From contig CP116227.1 in assembly GCA_038184435.1 (NCBI GenBank), positions 2,943,501 through 3,007,500 of the forward strand: 64,000 bases of DNA, read 5' to 3'. The stretch is from Nocardioides alkalitolerans. GTDB lineage: Bacteria > Actinomycetota > Actinomycetes > Propionibacteriales > Nocardioidaceae. The translations under genes and the position numbers were made by a program. Each line of letters opens with the position of its first letter. Within the stretch, counting starts at the first letter, position 1. The notes under the pieces were generated by a model. It worked only from the letters and a program-made list of their open reading frames with translations, searched no databases and was not told where the DNA came from. Shown here piece by piece: positions 44,590 through 54,100 of this stretch.

Positions 44590-44723
44590 CCGTCGCCCCG
44601 AGGCGAACACCATCGGGCAGCGCTCACTCGGGGGCCTCGTCGGGAAGCTCCGCCACTGCCACGGTTGCCCGTTCACAACAGCGGAAAACGCAGCACCGAG
44701 CTCCCCTCCACGGCGGGATCTGA

Positions 44724-44753
44724 GGCGTGTTCTCCGCCTGGGCGGAACACGCC
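44724..44753. terminator. Hairpin before the sortase operon end
   Basis: GGCGTGTTC (44724-44732) pairs exactly with GAACACGCC (44745-44753) across 12 bases. It lies 22 bases past the sortase stop in the minus direction and is the likely terminator of that operon, working both ways. Confidence 0.6.
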
Positions 44754-44774
44754 CGGCCAGGCGCCGCGGAAGCC

Positions 44775-45419
44775 TCAGCGGGGCGCCGTATCGACCAGCT
44801 CCGCGAAGGCGACGAGCCGCTGGTCGGTGTGGAACAGCTCGGCGCAGGTCGTGAGCGTGAGCAGGCGTGCCTCCGACCCGAGGTCGGGGCCGACGCCCCC
44901 GGGGTCGGGGTTCGTGGGCACGGGGTCCACGACCCACGTCGCGGTGAACGGCACCTCGAGCGCGTCGCCGGCGGTGACGAGCCGGTAGGTGTAGGTCGTC
45001 GTGCGCGTGTCGACGAGCACGAGGTCGCCGACCTCCAGCTCGGTCATCCGGCGCAGCGGTTCCCCGTGGGTGATGCGGTGGCCGGCCACGGCGAGGTTGC
45101 CGACCTCGCCGGGGCCGGCGCTGCCGTCGAAGTGGCCGAGCCCGGCGGCGAGCACGTCGTCGTCGGTGCCCGCGAGCAGCGGCACGGCGTAGTCGTCGCC
45201 GAAGCGGGGCACCCGCACGATCGCGAGCGCGTCGCCGACGGCGGTGCGGGCGGTGTCGTCACCGGCGTCCCAGGCGTCCTCGAGCGCCGCGACACCCTCG
45301 TCATGCCGTCGCTCCGCGAGGAGGGTGGTGCCCCAGAGCTGCCACGCGACGTACCCGAGCACCCCGAGGCCCGCCACGACGAGCAGGAGCCCCGTCGCCG
45401 TGAGGACGCGTCGGCTCAT
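44775..45419 (-). CDS. Sortase (class E/F-like)
   Basis: A 214-residue transpeptidase with an N-terminal membrane anchor (residues about 5-30). Catalytic residues are His114 (AVAGHRITHG), Cys192 (TLTTCAELF) and Arg201 (HTDQRLVAF). It links sorting-signal proteins to peptidoglycan on the outer face. ATG at 45419 overlaps the stop of the lipoprotein gene, and that gene in turn overlaps the LPDTG surface protein, so it is a dedicated sortase. The class is judged from the TLTTC motif and actinobacterial setting only. Confidence 0.9.
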   Translation of the reverse strand: MSRRVLTATGLLLVVAGLGVLGYVAWQLWGTTLLAERRHDEGVAALEDAWDAGDDTARTAVGDALAIVRVPRFGDDYAVPLLAGTDDDVLAAGLGHFDGSAGPGEVGNLAVAGHRITHGEPLRRMTELEVGDLVLVDTRTTTYTYRLVTAGDALEVPFTATWVVDPVPTNPDPGGVGPDLGSEARLLTLTTCAELFHTDQRLVAFAELVDTAPR

Positions 45420-45880
45420 CCCGCCACCGGGGCCCGGCGCACGTTGACGGTGCACGCGGTGGCACCCGAGGGCACCTCCGCGGTGACCTCGACCGAGCGC
45501 GACGCACCCGGCGCGAGGTCCTCGACCGTCGCGACGCCGCGGGCCACGACGTCGGAGGTGGCGGTGGTCCAGCTGACGACGACCGCGTAGTCCGCGGCCG
45601 TGCCACCGCTGTTCGTCAGCTCCCCCGTGACCGACCGAGGTCCGGTCGCGACGTCGCACTCCGCCCCGGCGAGGTCGCCACGCGCGCCCGTGCCTCCCTC
45701 CAGCACGGGCGCCGGGGGCAGGTCCGCCGGGGAGACCCGGCCCTCGTCGAGGCTGGGGTCCGTCGACGAGGGCCGGGGGCTCGAGGGCTCGGGCCGGGCC
45801 CCCTCGTCCCCGCCGCGGCACGCGGCGGGGACGAGGAGGAGCGCCGACACGAGGGCCGCCGTCGCGAGACGACGGGTCAC
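45416..45880 (-). CDS. Lipoprotein between surface protein and sortase
   Basis: A 154-residue secreted protein. GTG at 45880 starts a signal peptide with a lipobox-like VPAAC (Cys near residue 21). A Pro/Ser/Glu-rich linker is followed by a beta-rich domain (SVTGELTNSGGTAADYAVVV, LAPGASRSVEVTAEVP), like an FxLYD/DUF11-type fold. Both ends overlap the neighbours by four bases. It probably works outside the membrane in the same surface structure, but its role is unknown. Confidence 0.72.
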   Translation of the reverse strand: MTRRLATAALVSALLLVPAACRGGDEGARPEPSSPRPSSTDPSLDEGRVSPADLPPAPVLEGGTGARGDLAGAECDVATGPRSVTGELTNSGGTAADYAVVVSWTTATSDVVARGVATVEDLAPGASRSVEVTAEVPSGATACTVNVRRAPVAG

Positions 45881-48800
45881 GCGGTCCGCCGACGGCGTCC
45901 GCGCCAGACCAGCGCGGCACCGGCGCCGAGGAGCAGCGCCGCGAGGCCGAGCAGGCCGGCCGCCGGGCCGCCCGTGTCGGGCAGGGCCGGACCCGACGGG
46001 GCGGGCTTCGGCGGGGCCGGCGAGGACGCGACCGGGGTGGTCGTGTCCGACGGCGGCGAGACCACCGGCGGCACCGTGTCGCACCCGGCCGGGGTGCACC
46101 CGCCGGCCGTCGCGCGGTTGAGGATCGGGCCGCCGGCGACGTCCGCCGCCGTGACCTCGTAGTCCGCCTCGCACGTGGTGCTCTCCCCCGGCGCGAGGGT
46201 GGTCTCGCGGCAGGAGATCGCGACGTCGGCGTCGTCCAGCATCGGGTCGTCGATCGTGATCGAGGAGATCGTCACGGCACCCGTGTTGGTGACGTCGAAC
46301 CGGTAGGTGATGGTGTCGCCCACCTGCGCGGGCCCACCGCCGGCCACGGCGTTGGACTTCACGAGCCCGAGCGTCGCGGTCGTCTCCGCCGGCGTGTCCG
46401 TCGTCGACGGGGGGAGTCCACCGGGTCCTCGTCGCCCCCGACCGGCGTGCCGGTCGCGGTCGCCGCGTTGTGGACCGTGCCGGCGTCGACGTCGGCCTGG
46501 GTGACGACGTAGGGCTCGTCGACGACGCAGAACACGGTGTCGCCGGCACGCACGGTCGTCGCCTCGCAGGTGATGGTGCCGACCTTCGGGTCGTTCACGA
46601 CGACGTCGACGAGCGTGACGTTGCCGGTGTTGGTGACCTCGAAGCCGTACCAGATCTCCTCGCCCAGGTCGGCCACGCCGTCCTGGTCGAGGTCCTCGAG
46701 CTCGGCGAGCTTCACGATCGCCAGGCCGGGCACGGCCTCGATCGGCGTGGAGGTGGAGTCCGGGTCCGAGCCGACGGGGTCACCGTCGGGGTCCGTCGCC
46801 CCCGCGGTCGCGGTGTTGTCCACCGAGCCCGCGTCCACGTCGTCGCGCGTGATCTCGTACGGCGCGGCCGAGCACGTCACCGACGCCCCTGGCGCCAGCA
46901 CGCCCGCCGGGCAGGTCAGCCCGCCCAGCATCGGGTCGCTGATCGCCACGGCGCTCAGCGGCACGTTGCCCGTGTTGGTCACCACGAACGTGTAGGCGAT
47001 GGTGTCGCCCGCGTCGGTGGTGCCCGACGAGTTCACGTCGACGGGCGTGCCCGCCTGCTTGTCCAGCGCCAGGCTCGGCGCCGGCGTGTCGACCGGCGTC
47101 GTGGTGGAGTCCTCGTTGGAGGTCACCTCGTCGCCGTCCGGGTCCTCGCCCACGGAGGTGGCCACGTTCACCACGGCACCCGCGACCTCGTCCGCCTCCG
47201 TCACCACGTACGGCGCGTCCGCGGCGCACTCCGTGGCCTCACCCGGCGCCAGGCTCGTGACCTCGCAGGTCACGGCGCCTGCCAGCGGGTCCACGACGCG
47301 CACGTCGGAGACCGGCACGTTGCCGTCGTTGGTGACGGTGAACGTGTAGGCGATCGTGTCGCCCGCGTCGGTGATGCCCGAGCCGTTGACGTCAACCGGC
47401 GTGCCCGCGAGCTTGTCGAGGGTCAGCACCGGGGCCGGCGTCGCGACCGGCGTGTTCGTCGAGTCCGGGTCGCTGGTGACGGGGTCCCCGTCGGGGTCCT
47501 CGCCCTCGACCGTGGCCGTGTTGGTGACGACCGCGGCGGCCTCGTCGGCGTCGGTCACGACGTACGGCGCGTCGGCGGCGCACTCCGTGGTCTCGCCCGG
47601 CGCGAGGCTGGTGGCCTCGCAGGTCACCGCACCGACGAGCGGGTCGGAGACCGTGACGTCGGTGACCGGGACGTTGCCCGTGTTCGTCACCGTGAAGGTG
47701 AACGCGATGGTGTCGCCCGCGTCGGTGATGCCCGAGCCGTTGACGTCGACCGGCGTGCCGGCGCGCTTCTCCAGCGCCAGGGCCGGGGCCGGGCGCTCGA
47801 CCGGCGTGGTCGTCGTGTCCTCGTTCGAGACGACGTCCTCGTCGTACGGGTCGCTGCCCACCGCCGTCGCCACGTTCGTGACGGAGCCGGCGAGCTCGTT
47901 GGCCTCGGTGACCACGTAGGCCTCGTCGGCCGCGCAGTCGGTCGCCTCGCCCGGCGCGAGGCTCGTCGCCTCACAGGTGACGTCGCCGACGAGCGGGTCC
48001 TGCACGCGGATCGCGTCGACCGGCACGTTGCCCGTGTTGGTCACCGTGAACGTGTAGGCGATGGTGTCGCCGGCGTCGGTGATGCCCGAGCCGTTGACGT
48101 CGACCGGCGTGCCCGCGAACTTCTCGAGCGTCAGCCCGGGCTCGGGGAGGTCGGTCGGGGTGGAGGTGGAGTCGGGGTCGGAGCCGACGGGGTCGCCGTC
48201 GGGGTCCGTCGCTCCCGCGGTCGCGGTGTTGTCCACCGAACCGGCCTGGACGTCGTCACGCGTGATCACGTACGGCGCGGCCGAGCAGGTCACGGAGGCG
48301 CCCGGCGCCAGCACGCCCGCCGGGCAGGTCAGCCCGGTCAGCATCGGGTCGCTGATCGCGACCGCGCGCAGCGGGACGTTGCCGGTGTTCGTGACCACGA
48401 AGGAGTAGGCGATCGTGTCGCCCGCGTCGGTCAGGCCGGAGCCGTTGACGTCGACCGGGGTGCCTGCCTGCTTGTCCAGCGCCAGGCTCGGCGCCGGCGA
48501 GTCGACCGGCGTGGTGGTGGAGTCCTCGTCCGAGGTGACGGGGTCGCCGGAGGTGTCCTCGCCGGAGGCCGTGGCCACGTTCACCACGGCACCCGCGGTC
48601 TCGTCCGCTGCCGTCACGACGTACGGCGCGTCGGCGACGCACTCCGCGTCCTCGCCGGGCTCCAGGCTCGTCACGTCGCAGGTGACGGCGCCGACGAGCG
48701 GGTCCGAGACCGCCACGTCGGTGACCGGGACGTTGCCGGTGTTCGTCACCGTGAAGGTGTAGGCGATCGTGTCGCCCGCGTCGGTCAGGCCGGAGCCGTT

Positions 48801-50456
48801 GACGTCGACCGGCGTGCCGGCCCGCTTCTCGAGCGTGAGCGCCGCGTCGTGGTCGATCGGGGTGCTCGTGCTGTCGTCGTCGGTGACGTCGGGGTCGCCG
48901 GGCACGCCGGTGTTGCCCGAGGCCGTGGCCGTGTTGTCCACGACGCCGGCGGTCACGTCCGCCTGCGTGAGCACGTACGGCGCGGCCGTGCAGGTCACGT
49001 CGTCACCGGGCGCGAGGGCACCGGGCGGGCAGGTGACGGTGCCGACCTTGGGGTCGGAGACCGCGATGGTCGCCAGCGGCACGGGGCCCGTGTTGGTGAC
49101 GACGAACGTGTAGGTGATCGTCGAGCCGGCGGTGCTGCCCGTCGGGGTGCCCGCGATCTTGTCGAGCTCGAGCGACGGACGCTTCGCGGTGTTGGTGAAG
49201 GTGCACAGGGCCGCGACGCCGGCGGCACCGCCGTTGGGCATCGTGAAGCTGCCGGTCGTGCCCGTGCCGCTGGCGATCGTGCCGCCCGTGTTCTCGTCGA
49301 CGCAGGCCCAGGCCGCGTCGTACCGGCTCGCGAGGGTGCCGTTGCCGCTCTCGGTCACGGTGTAGGTCGTGCCCGTGAGCCCGAAGACGGGACCGGCGGT
49401 CTCGGCGGACGTGTCCTGCAGGCCGGAGTCGCTGCCCGCGGTCGTCGCCGTGTTGCCGGTGGTGATGCCGCCGCCCGTGACGGTGAGCGTCGCCTGGTCG
49501 CCCGCGACGGCGCGGCCGTCGGGGAAGTCCTTCTGCACGCGGATCGTGTTCGGCGAGGCGCAGGACGCGAGGTCCACGGAGCCCGACTGCGCCAGCGGCG
49601 ACGACGAGAGGACGGCGCCGGTGGAGGGGTTGACCTCGAACAGCTGGTTGCCGCTCGCCAGGTAGAGCAGGCCCGAGCCGGCGAACGCGATGCCGTTGAT
49701 CGCCTGGTTGGACGGCGTCGAGATGTCGGTGATCTGGCGACCCGTGACCGTGACGGCGGGGCCGCTCGTCGGGATCTCCTGGTCGATGACGGAGACGACG
49801 TTGGAGCCGTTCGCGCCACCGACGACGTACATGCGGCCCTGCTGGTCGAAGACCCAGTCGCCGTTGCCGCCGCCGGTCGGGATGGTGCCGCTCGCGACCA
49901 GGCCGATGGAGGTGTTGGTCGTGGTGTCGAAGCCGTAGACCTGGACGGTCGAGCCGCTGAAGCCGCCGTAGTAGTAGAACCCGTTGAGCGGGTTCACCGC
50001 GCCGTGCGTCACGGGGGTGCTGGCCGCGCCGGCGCCGAGGGCCGTCGTGCTGTCGCTGGCGCGGTCGTGGCGGTAGATCGTGCGGCCGCTGCCCTGGGCG
50101 GCCGGCAGCACGCCGAACGCCTGGCTGCCGTCGTCGGAGATGCCGAGGCCGTTGAGGCTGCCGGTGGCACCGATGTCGAAGGTGCCGACGCTGGTCTGGG
50201 TGCCGTCCTCCCCGAGCGCCCAGATGTTGCGGGGCGACGCCCCCTGGATCGAGTAGACGGTGCCGCAGTCGAGCGGCGCAGCCGCGGTCGCGGGCGCGGC
50301 GGCCAGCGACAGGGTCACCCCCGCGAGCCCCGACGCCACAACGACCGTGGCGGCCGCCTGCGCGAACCACCGCCGCGCCCTGCTCGTGCCGGACCGACCG
50401 GCTCCCCCTCGTGTGCCCCCACGCACACGCACGTGCTTGCTCAACGCATTCCCCAC
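45877..50456 (-). CDS. Giant repeat surface protein with LPDTG sorting signal (frame broken once)
   Basis: A secreted wall protein of about 1525 residues if one frameshift is repaired. Order: long signal peptide (AAPATAAAP), a propeller-like domain of ~280 residues, a prealbumin-like segment, then nine DUF11/DUF7507-type repeats of about 110 residues, most opening with AGTPVDVNGSG and TDAGDTIAY. The last repeat, LPDTG, membrane helix and RGRRRR tail are one frame away: the run at 46409-46414 has six Cs (coding strand) where seven would keep frame. Start GTG at 50456; TTG at 50444 has a better ribosome site. As sequenced the product stops before its anchor. Confidence 0.82.
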
Positions 50457-50698
50457 ATCGTCGTCGGACCTGCGGCCGTTCGACCGCAGGGGGAGGACGG
50501 GGTGGAGCGGGGTTCCTTACGCAGTTCTCAGGAGAATTTCGAGTGGTCTGGATCACAGCAGTTCCACGCCGTGCGATGACCTAAGATCCGCCGCACGGGG
50601 GACGCCCTGTCGGGTCGCACGACGGGGTCACACACAGCGCGGCGTCGACACGACGTCGCGCGCCGTCACGTCCCGTCGACGACACCGCGACCAGGACC
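50457..50698. promoter_or_regulatory. Divergent promoter region of the surface-protein locus
   Basis: A 242-base region with no supported gene between the surface protein start (50456, minus) and the transmembrane sigma factor start (50699, plus). It is the expected place for promoters recognised by that sigma factor. I could not identify reliable -35/-10 pairs by eye. Confidence 0.4.
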
Positions 50699-52324
50699 AT
50701 GACCGCTGCAGCGCACCCACCGGAGCACACCGACCCGACCGACGCCACCCTGCTGACGCGTGCCCGCGCGGGCGACGCGGAGGCGGTCGCCGTGCTCTTC
50801 GAGCGCTACCACCCCGTGGCGCTCGCCCTGGCGACCCGGCACGCCGGCCCCGACCTCGCCCCCGACATCGCCGCGACCGCGTTCGAGCGGATCCTCCGGC
50901 TGCTGCGGCAGGGGAAGGGCCCGACCACCGCGTTCCGCCCCTACCTGGCCGCGACCGTCAACAGCGCCTGGGTCGACCACGTGCGCCGCGACTCCCGCCT
51001 CGTGCTCGTCGAGGACGACGACGACCTGGAGCCGCTCGTCCCCGCGCCGTCGGACGGCGCCGACGACCGCTTCGACCGTGCGACCGTCGCCGCCGCCTTC
51101 GCCGACCTGCCGCCCCGCTGGCAGCACGTGCTGTGGCACACCGCGGTCGAGGGCCTCCCGCACGACGAGGTCGGCGAGGCGCTCGGGCTGACGGGCAACG
51201 CCGTCGGCGTGCTGGCCCACCGCGCCCGGGAAGGGCTGCGCACCGCCTACCTCGACGCCCACCTCGCCGCAGCCGCCGACGCCGGCTGCCGGCGCACGAC
51301 GCCCCTGCTGGGCGCCTACGTGCGCGGCGCCATGTCCGTCGGCAAGCGCCAGCGCGTCACCGAGCACCTCGACGGGTGCGCCCGGTGCCGGCACGCCGTC
51401 GACGAGCTCGGCCAGATCTCGGCGAACCTGGGCGCCGCGCTGCTGCCCGTGCTGGGGCTGCTCGCGGCGGGCCGGTTGCCCGGCGCCTCCTCCGGGCTCT
51501 CCCCCAGTGCCGGGTCGGGCGCGGACCCCGGGCCGGCTCGGTCGCGCTCCCGGCGGTTCCCGCGCCGTACGACGCAGGTCGGCGTGGCCGCGGCCGCGGT
51601 CGTCGCGGTGGCCCTGGCGGCGGCTGCGGTCGTGCTCGAGCCGTGGGCCGGGTCGGACGGCGGCCCGGCGATCGCGACGGCGCCGTCCGGTGCGGCTGAC
51701 GCGGCCGACACGGGGGCTCCGGTCGATCCGGCCGATCCTGTCGAGCCGGATGCTGCGGTCGACCCGGCTGCTCCAGCGCCTGCCGGGGATCCGACGCCAG
51801 GCGCCGCGCAGGCACCGGCCGAGCCGGTGACGTCGCCGGAGCCCGGCCCGGGGTCGGACCCCGGCACCCCGGAGGACCCGGCGGGACCCGGCCGGGAACC
51901 CTCGACGACCCCCGCACCGGAGCCCGCACCGGAGCCCGCACCGGAGCCCGCACCGGAGCCGCCCACGGTCGACCCCGCGGACAACCCCCGGTTCGAGCGG
52001 TCCCGTCTCGCCGTGGCCCCGGCCGCGCAGCCCGGGTGGACGCGCGTGACGGTCCCGGTCGTGGCAGCCTCGCCGGGCACGGTGGTCACCATGACCGTCC
52101 GTGGCGCGCGGGAGGTCTGCCTCCTCGGTGGCGGCGAGCCGACGTGCACGACGGGGTCGGTCACGGGCTGGACCGTGCCCGTGACCGGGGTCGCGGAGCC
52201 ACTGGTCGTCGAGGTGCGGCACGACGCGCTGGCGTGGATCGGCCTCGCGCTCGAGGCGCTCGACCGGCCCGACGACGTCCCGGCCGACAACCAGGTCGAC
52301 GCGATCCTGCGCACGGTCGGCTGA
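50699..52324 (+). CDS. Transmembrane ECF sigma factor fused to anti-sigma and outer domain
   Basis: A 541-residue protein. Residues 15-185 are sigma regions 2 and 4 (FRPYLAATVNSAWVDHVRRD; LPPRWQHVLWHTAVEGLPHD). H223-LDG-C227-AR-C230 is a zinc anti-sigma motif. One membrane helix follows (294-313), then a Pro/Ala/Glu-rich stalk with a PEPA repeat (4 x 12 bp) and a ~125-residue outer domain with a C-x9-C pair. Actinobacterial groups such as ECF52/53 have similar fusions. Probably released or unlocked by an external cue. It is divergent from the LPDTG surface protein, the likely target. Confidence 0.85.
   Translation: MTAAAHPPEHTDPTDATLLTRARAGDAEAVAVLFERYHPVALALATRHAGPDLAPDIAATAFERILRLLRQGKGPTTAFRPYLAATVNSAWVDHVRRDSRLVLVEDDDDLEPLVPAPSDGADDRFDRATVAAAFADLPPRWQHVLWHTAVEGLPHDEVGEALGLTGNAVGVLAHRAREGLRTAYLDAHLAAAADAGCRRTTPLLGAYVRGAMSVGKRQRVTEHLDGCARCRHAVDELGQISANLGAALLPVLGLLAAGRLPGASSGLSPSAGSGADPGPARSRSRRFPRRTTQVGVAAAAVVAVALAAAAVVLEPWAGSDGGPAIATAPSGAADAADTGAPVDPADPVEPDAAVDPAAPAPAGDPTPGAAQAPAEPVTSPEPGPGSDPGTPEDPAGPGREPSTTPAPEPAPEPAPEPAPEPPTVDPADNPRFERSRLAVAPAAQPGWTRVTVPVVAASPGTVVTMTVRGAREVCLLGGGEPTCTTGSVTGWTVPVTGVAEPLVVEVRHDALAWIGLALEALDRPDDVPADNQVDAILRTVG
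51914..51961. repeat. Tandem repeat 4 x 12 bp in the transmembrane sigma gene
   Basis: GCACCGGAGCCC repeats four times and encodes the APEP units of the extracellular stalk. Copy-number change would alter stalk length without breaking the frame. Confidence 0.85.
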
Positions 52325-52383
52325 CCCTCGGGGACGGTCGTACGCTCGCAGGATGACCACCGCCGCCCTCCCCCGGAGCTGAC

Positions 52384-53133
52384 GTGCCGACCTGGGCCGC
52401 CGCCGGGCTGTGGGGTCTCGCCGGTGGCGGTGCCCTCGTGGTGGGCGCTCTGGTCGCCTGGTTCGTGCGGGTGCCGCAGCGCGTCGTCGCGGGCGTCATG
52501 GCCTTCGGCGCGGGCGTGCTCATCTCCGCCCTGTCGTTCGAGCTCGTGGACGAGGCCGAGACGAGCGGCGGCCTCCCGGCCACGGCGGTGGGGTTCCTCG
52601 TGGGCGCGGTGGCGTACGTCGCGGCGAACGTCGCGCTCGCCCGCCGCGGCGCGGCGCACCGCAAGCGCTCCGGAGGTCAGCAGGCGTCGGAGTCGGACCA
52701 GCCGGGCTCCGGCACCGCGATCGCCGTGGGCGCCCTCCTCGACGGCGTGCCCGAGTCCGTCGTCCTCGGGCTCTCGCTGCTCGACGGCGGCACCGTGGGC
52801 GTCGCCGTCCTCGCCGCCATCGTCATCTCCAACGTGCCCGAGGGTCTCTCCAGCGCGGCCGGGATGAAGCGGGCGGGCCGCAGCGCGCGCTACGTCTTCG
52901 CCGTCTGGGGCGGCATCGCGGTCGTCAGCGGCGTCGCGGCGCTCGCCGGCGCACTGCTGCTCCAGGGCGCCCCCACCGAGGCGATCGCGGTCGTCACGGC
53001 CCTCGCCGCCGGCGCCATCCTCGCCATGGTGGCGGACACGATGATCCCGGAGGCGTTCGAGCGCACCCACCTCTACACGGGGCTGATCGCGGCCTCGGGC
53101 TTCCTGCTCGCGTTCGTCGTGAGCCGGGCGTGA
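52384..53133 (+). CDS. ZIP-family metal transporter
   Basis: A 249-residue protein with about eight membrane helices. The metal-binding helices are LLDGVPESVVLG and VISNVPEGLSSAAG; the usual His of the first motif is Asp here and HNxPEG reads SNVPEG, as in one bacterial ZIP branch. The loop between helices 3 and 4 is short and lacks a His cluster. It should import zinc or another divalent metal. GTG at 52384; the stop overlaps the next gene. Confidence 0.85.
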   Translation: MPTWAAAGLWGLAGGGALVVGALVAWFVRVPQRVVAGVMAFGAGVLISALSFELVDEAETSGGLPATAVGFLVGAVAYVAANVALARRGAAHRKRSGGQQASESDQPGSGTAIAVGALLDGVPESVVLGLSLLDGGTVGVAVLAAIVISNVPEGLSSAAGMKRAGRSARYVFAVWGGIAVVSGVAALAGALLLQGAPTEAIAVVTALAAGAILAMVADTMIPEAFERTHLYTGLIAASGFLLAFVVSRA

Positions 53134-53957
53134 CTGGCGGGAGCCCGCACCTCTTGGTGGTGGCCACGGCCAACGCGGCCAGCGGGCGGGACCGGCGCGG
53201 TCGGATCGACGCCGCGTCCTGGGAGCGGTGGAGCGACGCCGCCGCCGCGCTCGACGTCGACGTGCTCGCCGTGCAGGAGATCGACCACCGGCTCCCCCGG
53301 AGCGGCGAGGTCGACCAGACGAGCGCGCTCGCGGACCTGCTGCGCGCCGACGGGCCCGCCTGGTCGGCGCGCTTCGCGGCCGCGGTGCACGGCACGCCGG
53401 GCACGCTCGCCGGCTTCCGCCCCGCCGCCCCGGTGGCGGACGACCGCCCGGAGGAACCGTCGTACGGCGTCGCCCTCCTCAGCCGCCACCCCGTCACCGC
53501 GTGGCGAGAGCTGCGGCTCGGCCCGTCGCGCGTGCGGTTGCCGGTGCCGCTGCCGCCGGGATCAGGGCGACGCGTGCTGTGGGTGCCCGACGAGCCGCGG
53601 GTGGCGCTCGCAGCGGTCGTCGACGCGCCGGGTGGGCCGGTGAGCGTGGCGACGACGCACCTGTCGTTCGCCCCGCTGCGGGCGCGGGCCCAGCTGCGGG
53701 ACGTGGTGCGCTGGTGCGCCGACCTCCCGCGCCCGCTCGTGCTGCTCGGCGATCTCAACCTGCCGCCGCGGCTCGTGACGTTCGCCGGCACGCCCGCCGT
53801 CCGCGCGCCGACCCACCCGGCGCACCGGCCACGGGTGCAGCTCGACCACGTGCTGCTGGACGACCCGGCGGGGCGGTATGTCGTGGGTGACGCCGCGACG
53901 TACCGCGTGGCCGACAGCGACCACCTCGCGGTGCGGGTCGGGCTCGTGCCCGCGTGA
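53130..53957 (+). CDS. Endonuclease/exonuclease/phosphatase-fold protein
   Basis: A 275-residue EEP-superfamily protein. Catalytic motifs are AVQEIDHRL, TTHLSFAPLR, LLGDLNLPP and SDHLAV. GTG at 53130 overlaps the ZIP stop. No signal peptide, so a cytoplasmic phosphodiesterase is likely. Substrate could be DNA, RNA, phosphoinositide-like or another phosphoester. Coupling to the metal transporter may reflect a metal-dependent enzyme. Confidence 0.85.
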   Translation: MTGGSPHLLVVATANAASGRDRRGRIDAASWERWSDAAAALDVDVLAVQEIDHRLPRSGEVDQTSALADLLRADGPAWSARFAAAVHGTPGTLAGFRPAAPVADDRPEEPSYGVALLSRHPVTAWRELRLGPSRVRLPVPLPPGSGRRVLWVPDEPRVALAAVVDAPGGPVSVATTHLSFAPLRARAQLRDVVRWCADLPRPLVLLGDLNLPPRLVTFAGTPAVRAPTHPAHRPRVQLDHVLLDDPAGRYVVGDAATYRVADSDHLAVRVGLVPA

Positions 53958-54011
53958 GCACCAGCCGCCCGACGCCGGTCTGATCGGGGCCGGCGGGGGG
54001 AACCACCCGCT

Positions 54012-54085
54012 CGTGTAACGCGGTGTCCGGGTCACTATGGAAGGGGTAGACCGCGTGCACAGTGACTCGGACACCGCGTTACACG
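54012..54085. repeat. Dispersed ~74-bp palindromic element, copy 1
   Basis: CGTGTAACGCGGTGTCCG (54012-54029) is matched exactly at 54068-54085, and inside it GTCACT (54031-54036) pairs with AGTGAC (54061-54066), giving a ~25-bp stem with one G-T pair. The same element occurs at 57010-57079 in the opposite orientation. It sits between convergent genes and leads into no open frame of interest. Confidence 0.88.
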
Positions 54086-54100
54086 CCACTGACCAGGGCT

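Larger units (their letters stand above)
44269..44774. other. 506-base gap with one small ORF and a hairpin
   Basis: Between the sigma factor and the sortase operon. The visible content is a possible 46-residue membrane protein gene (44449-44589) and a hairpin (44724-44753). GGCCC-CATGC-GGGCC at about 44290 is a further weak stem that could end the sigma transcript. No other conserved feature was recognised. Confidence 0.5.

Noticed and set aside
44269..44774. RNA gene or riboswitch in the longest gap
   Set aside because: Only simple stems were visible; no tRNA, known riboswitch core or conserved RNA pattern could be recognised by eye.
46440..49200. Regularly spaced DNA repeats resembling a repeat array
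   Set aside because: They are about 350 bp apart, diverged, and encode DUF11-type domains in frame, so this is a coding repeat and not a CRISPR array.
46470..50579. Uninterrupted 1369-codon frame antisense to the surface protein gene
   Set aside because: It is the complement of a real, repeat-rich, high-GC gene; its translation is Arg/Val/Gly-rich with no domain and no ribosome site, as expected for a shadow frame.
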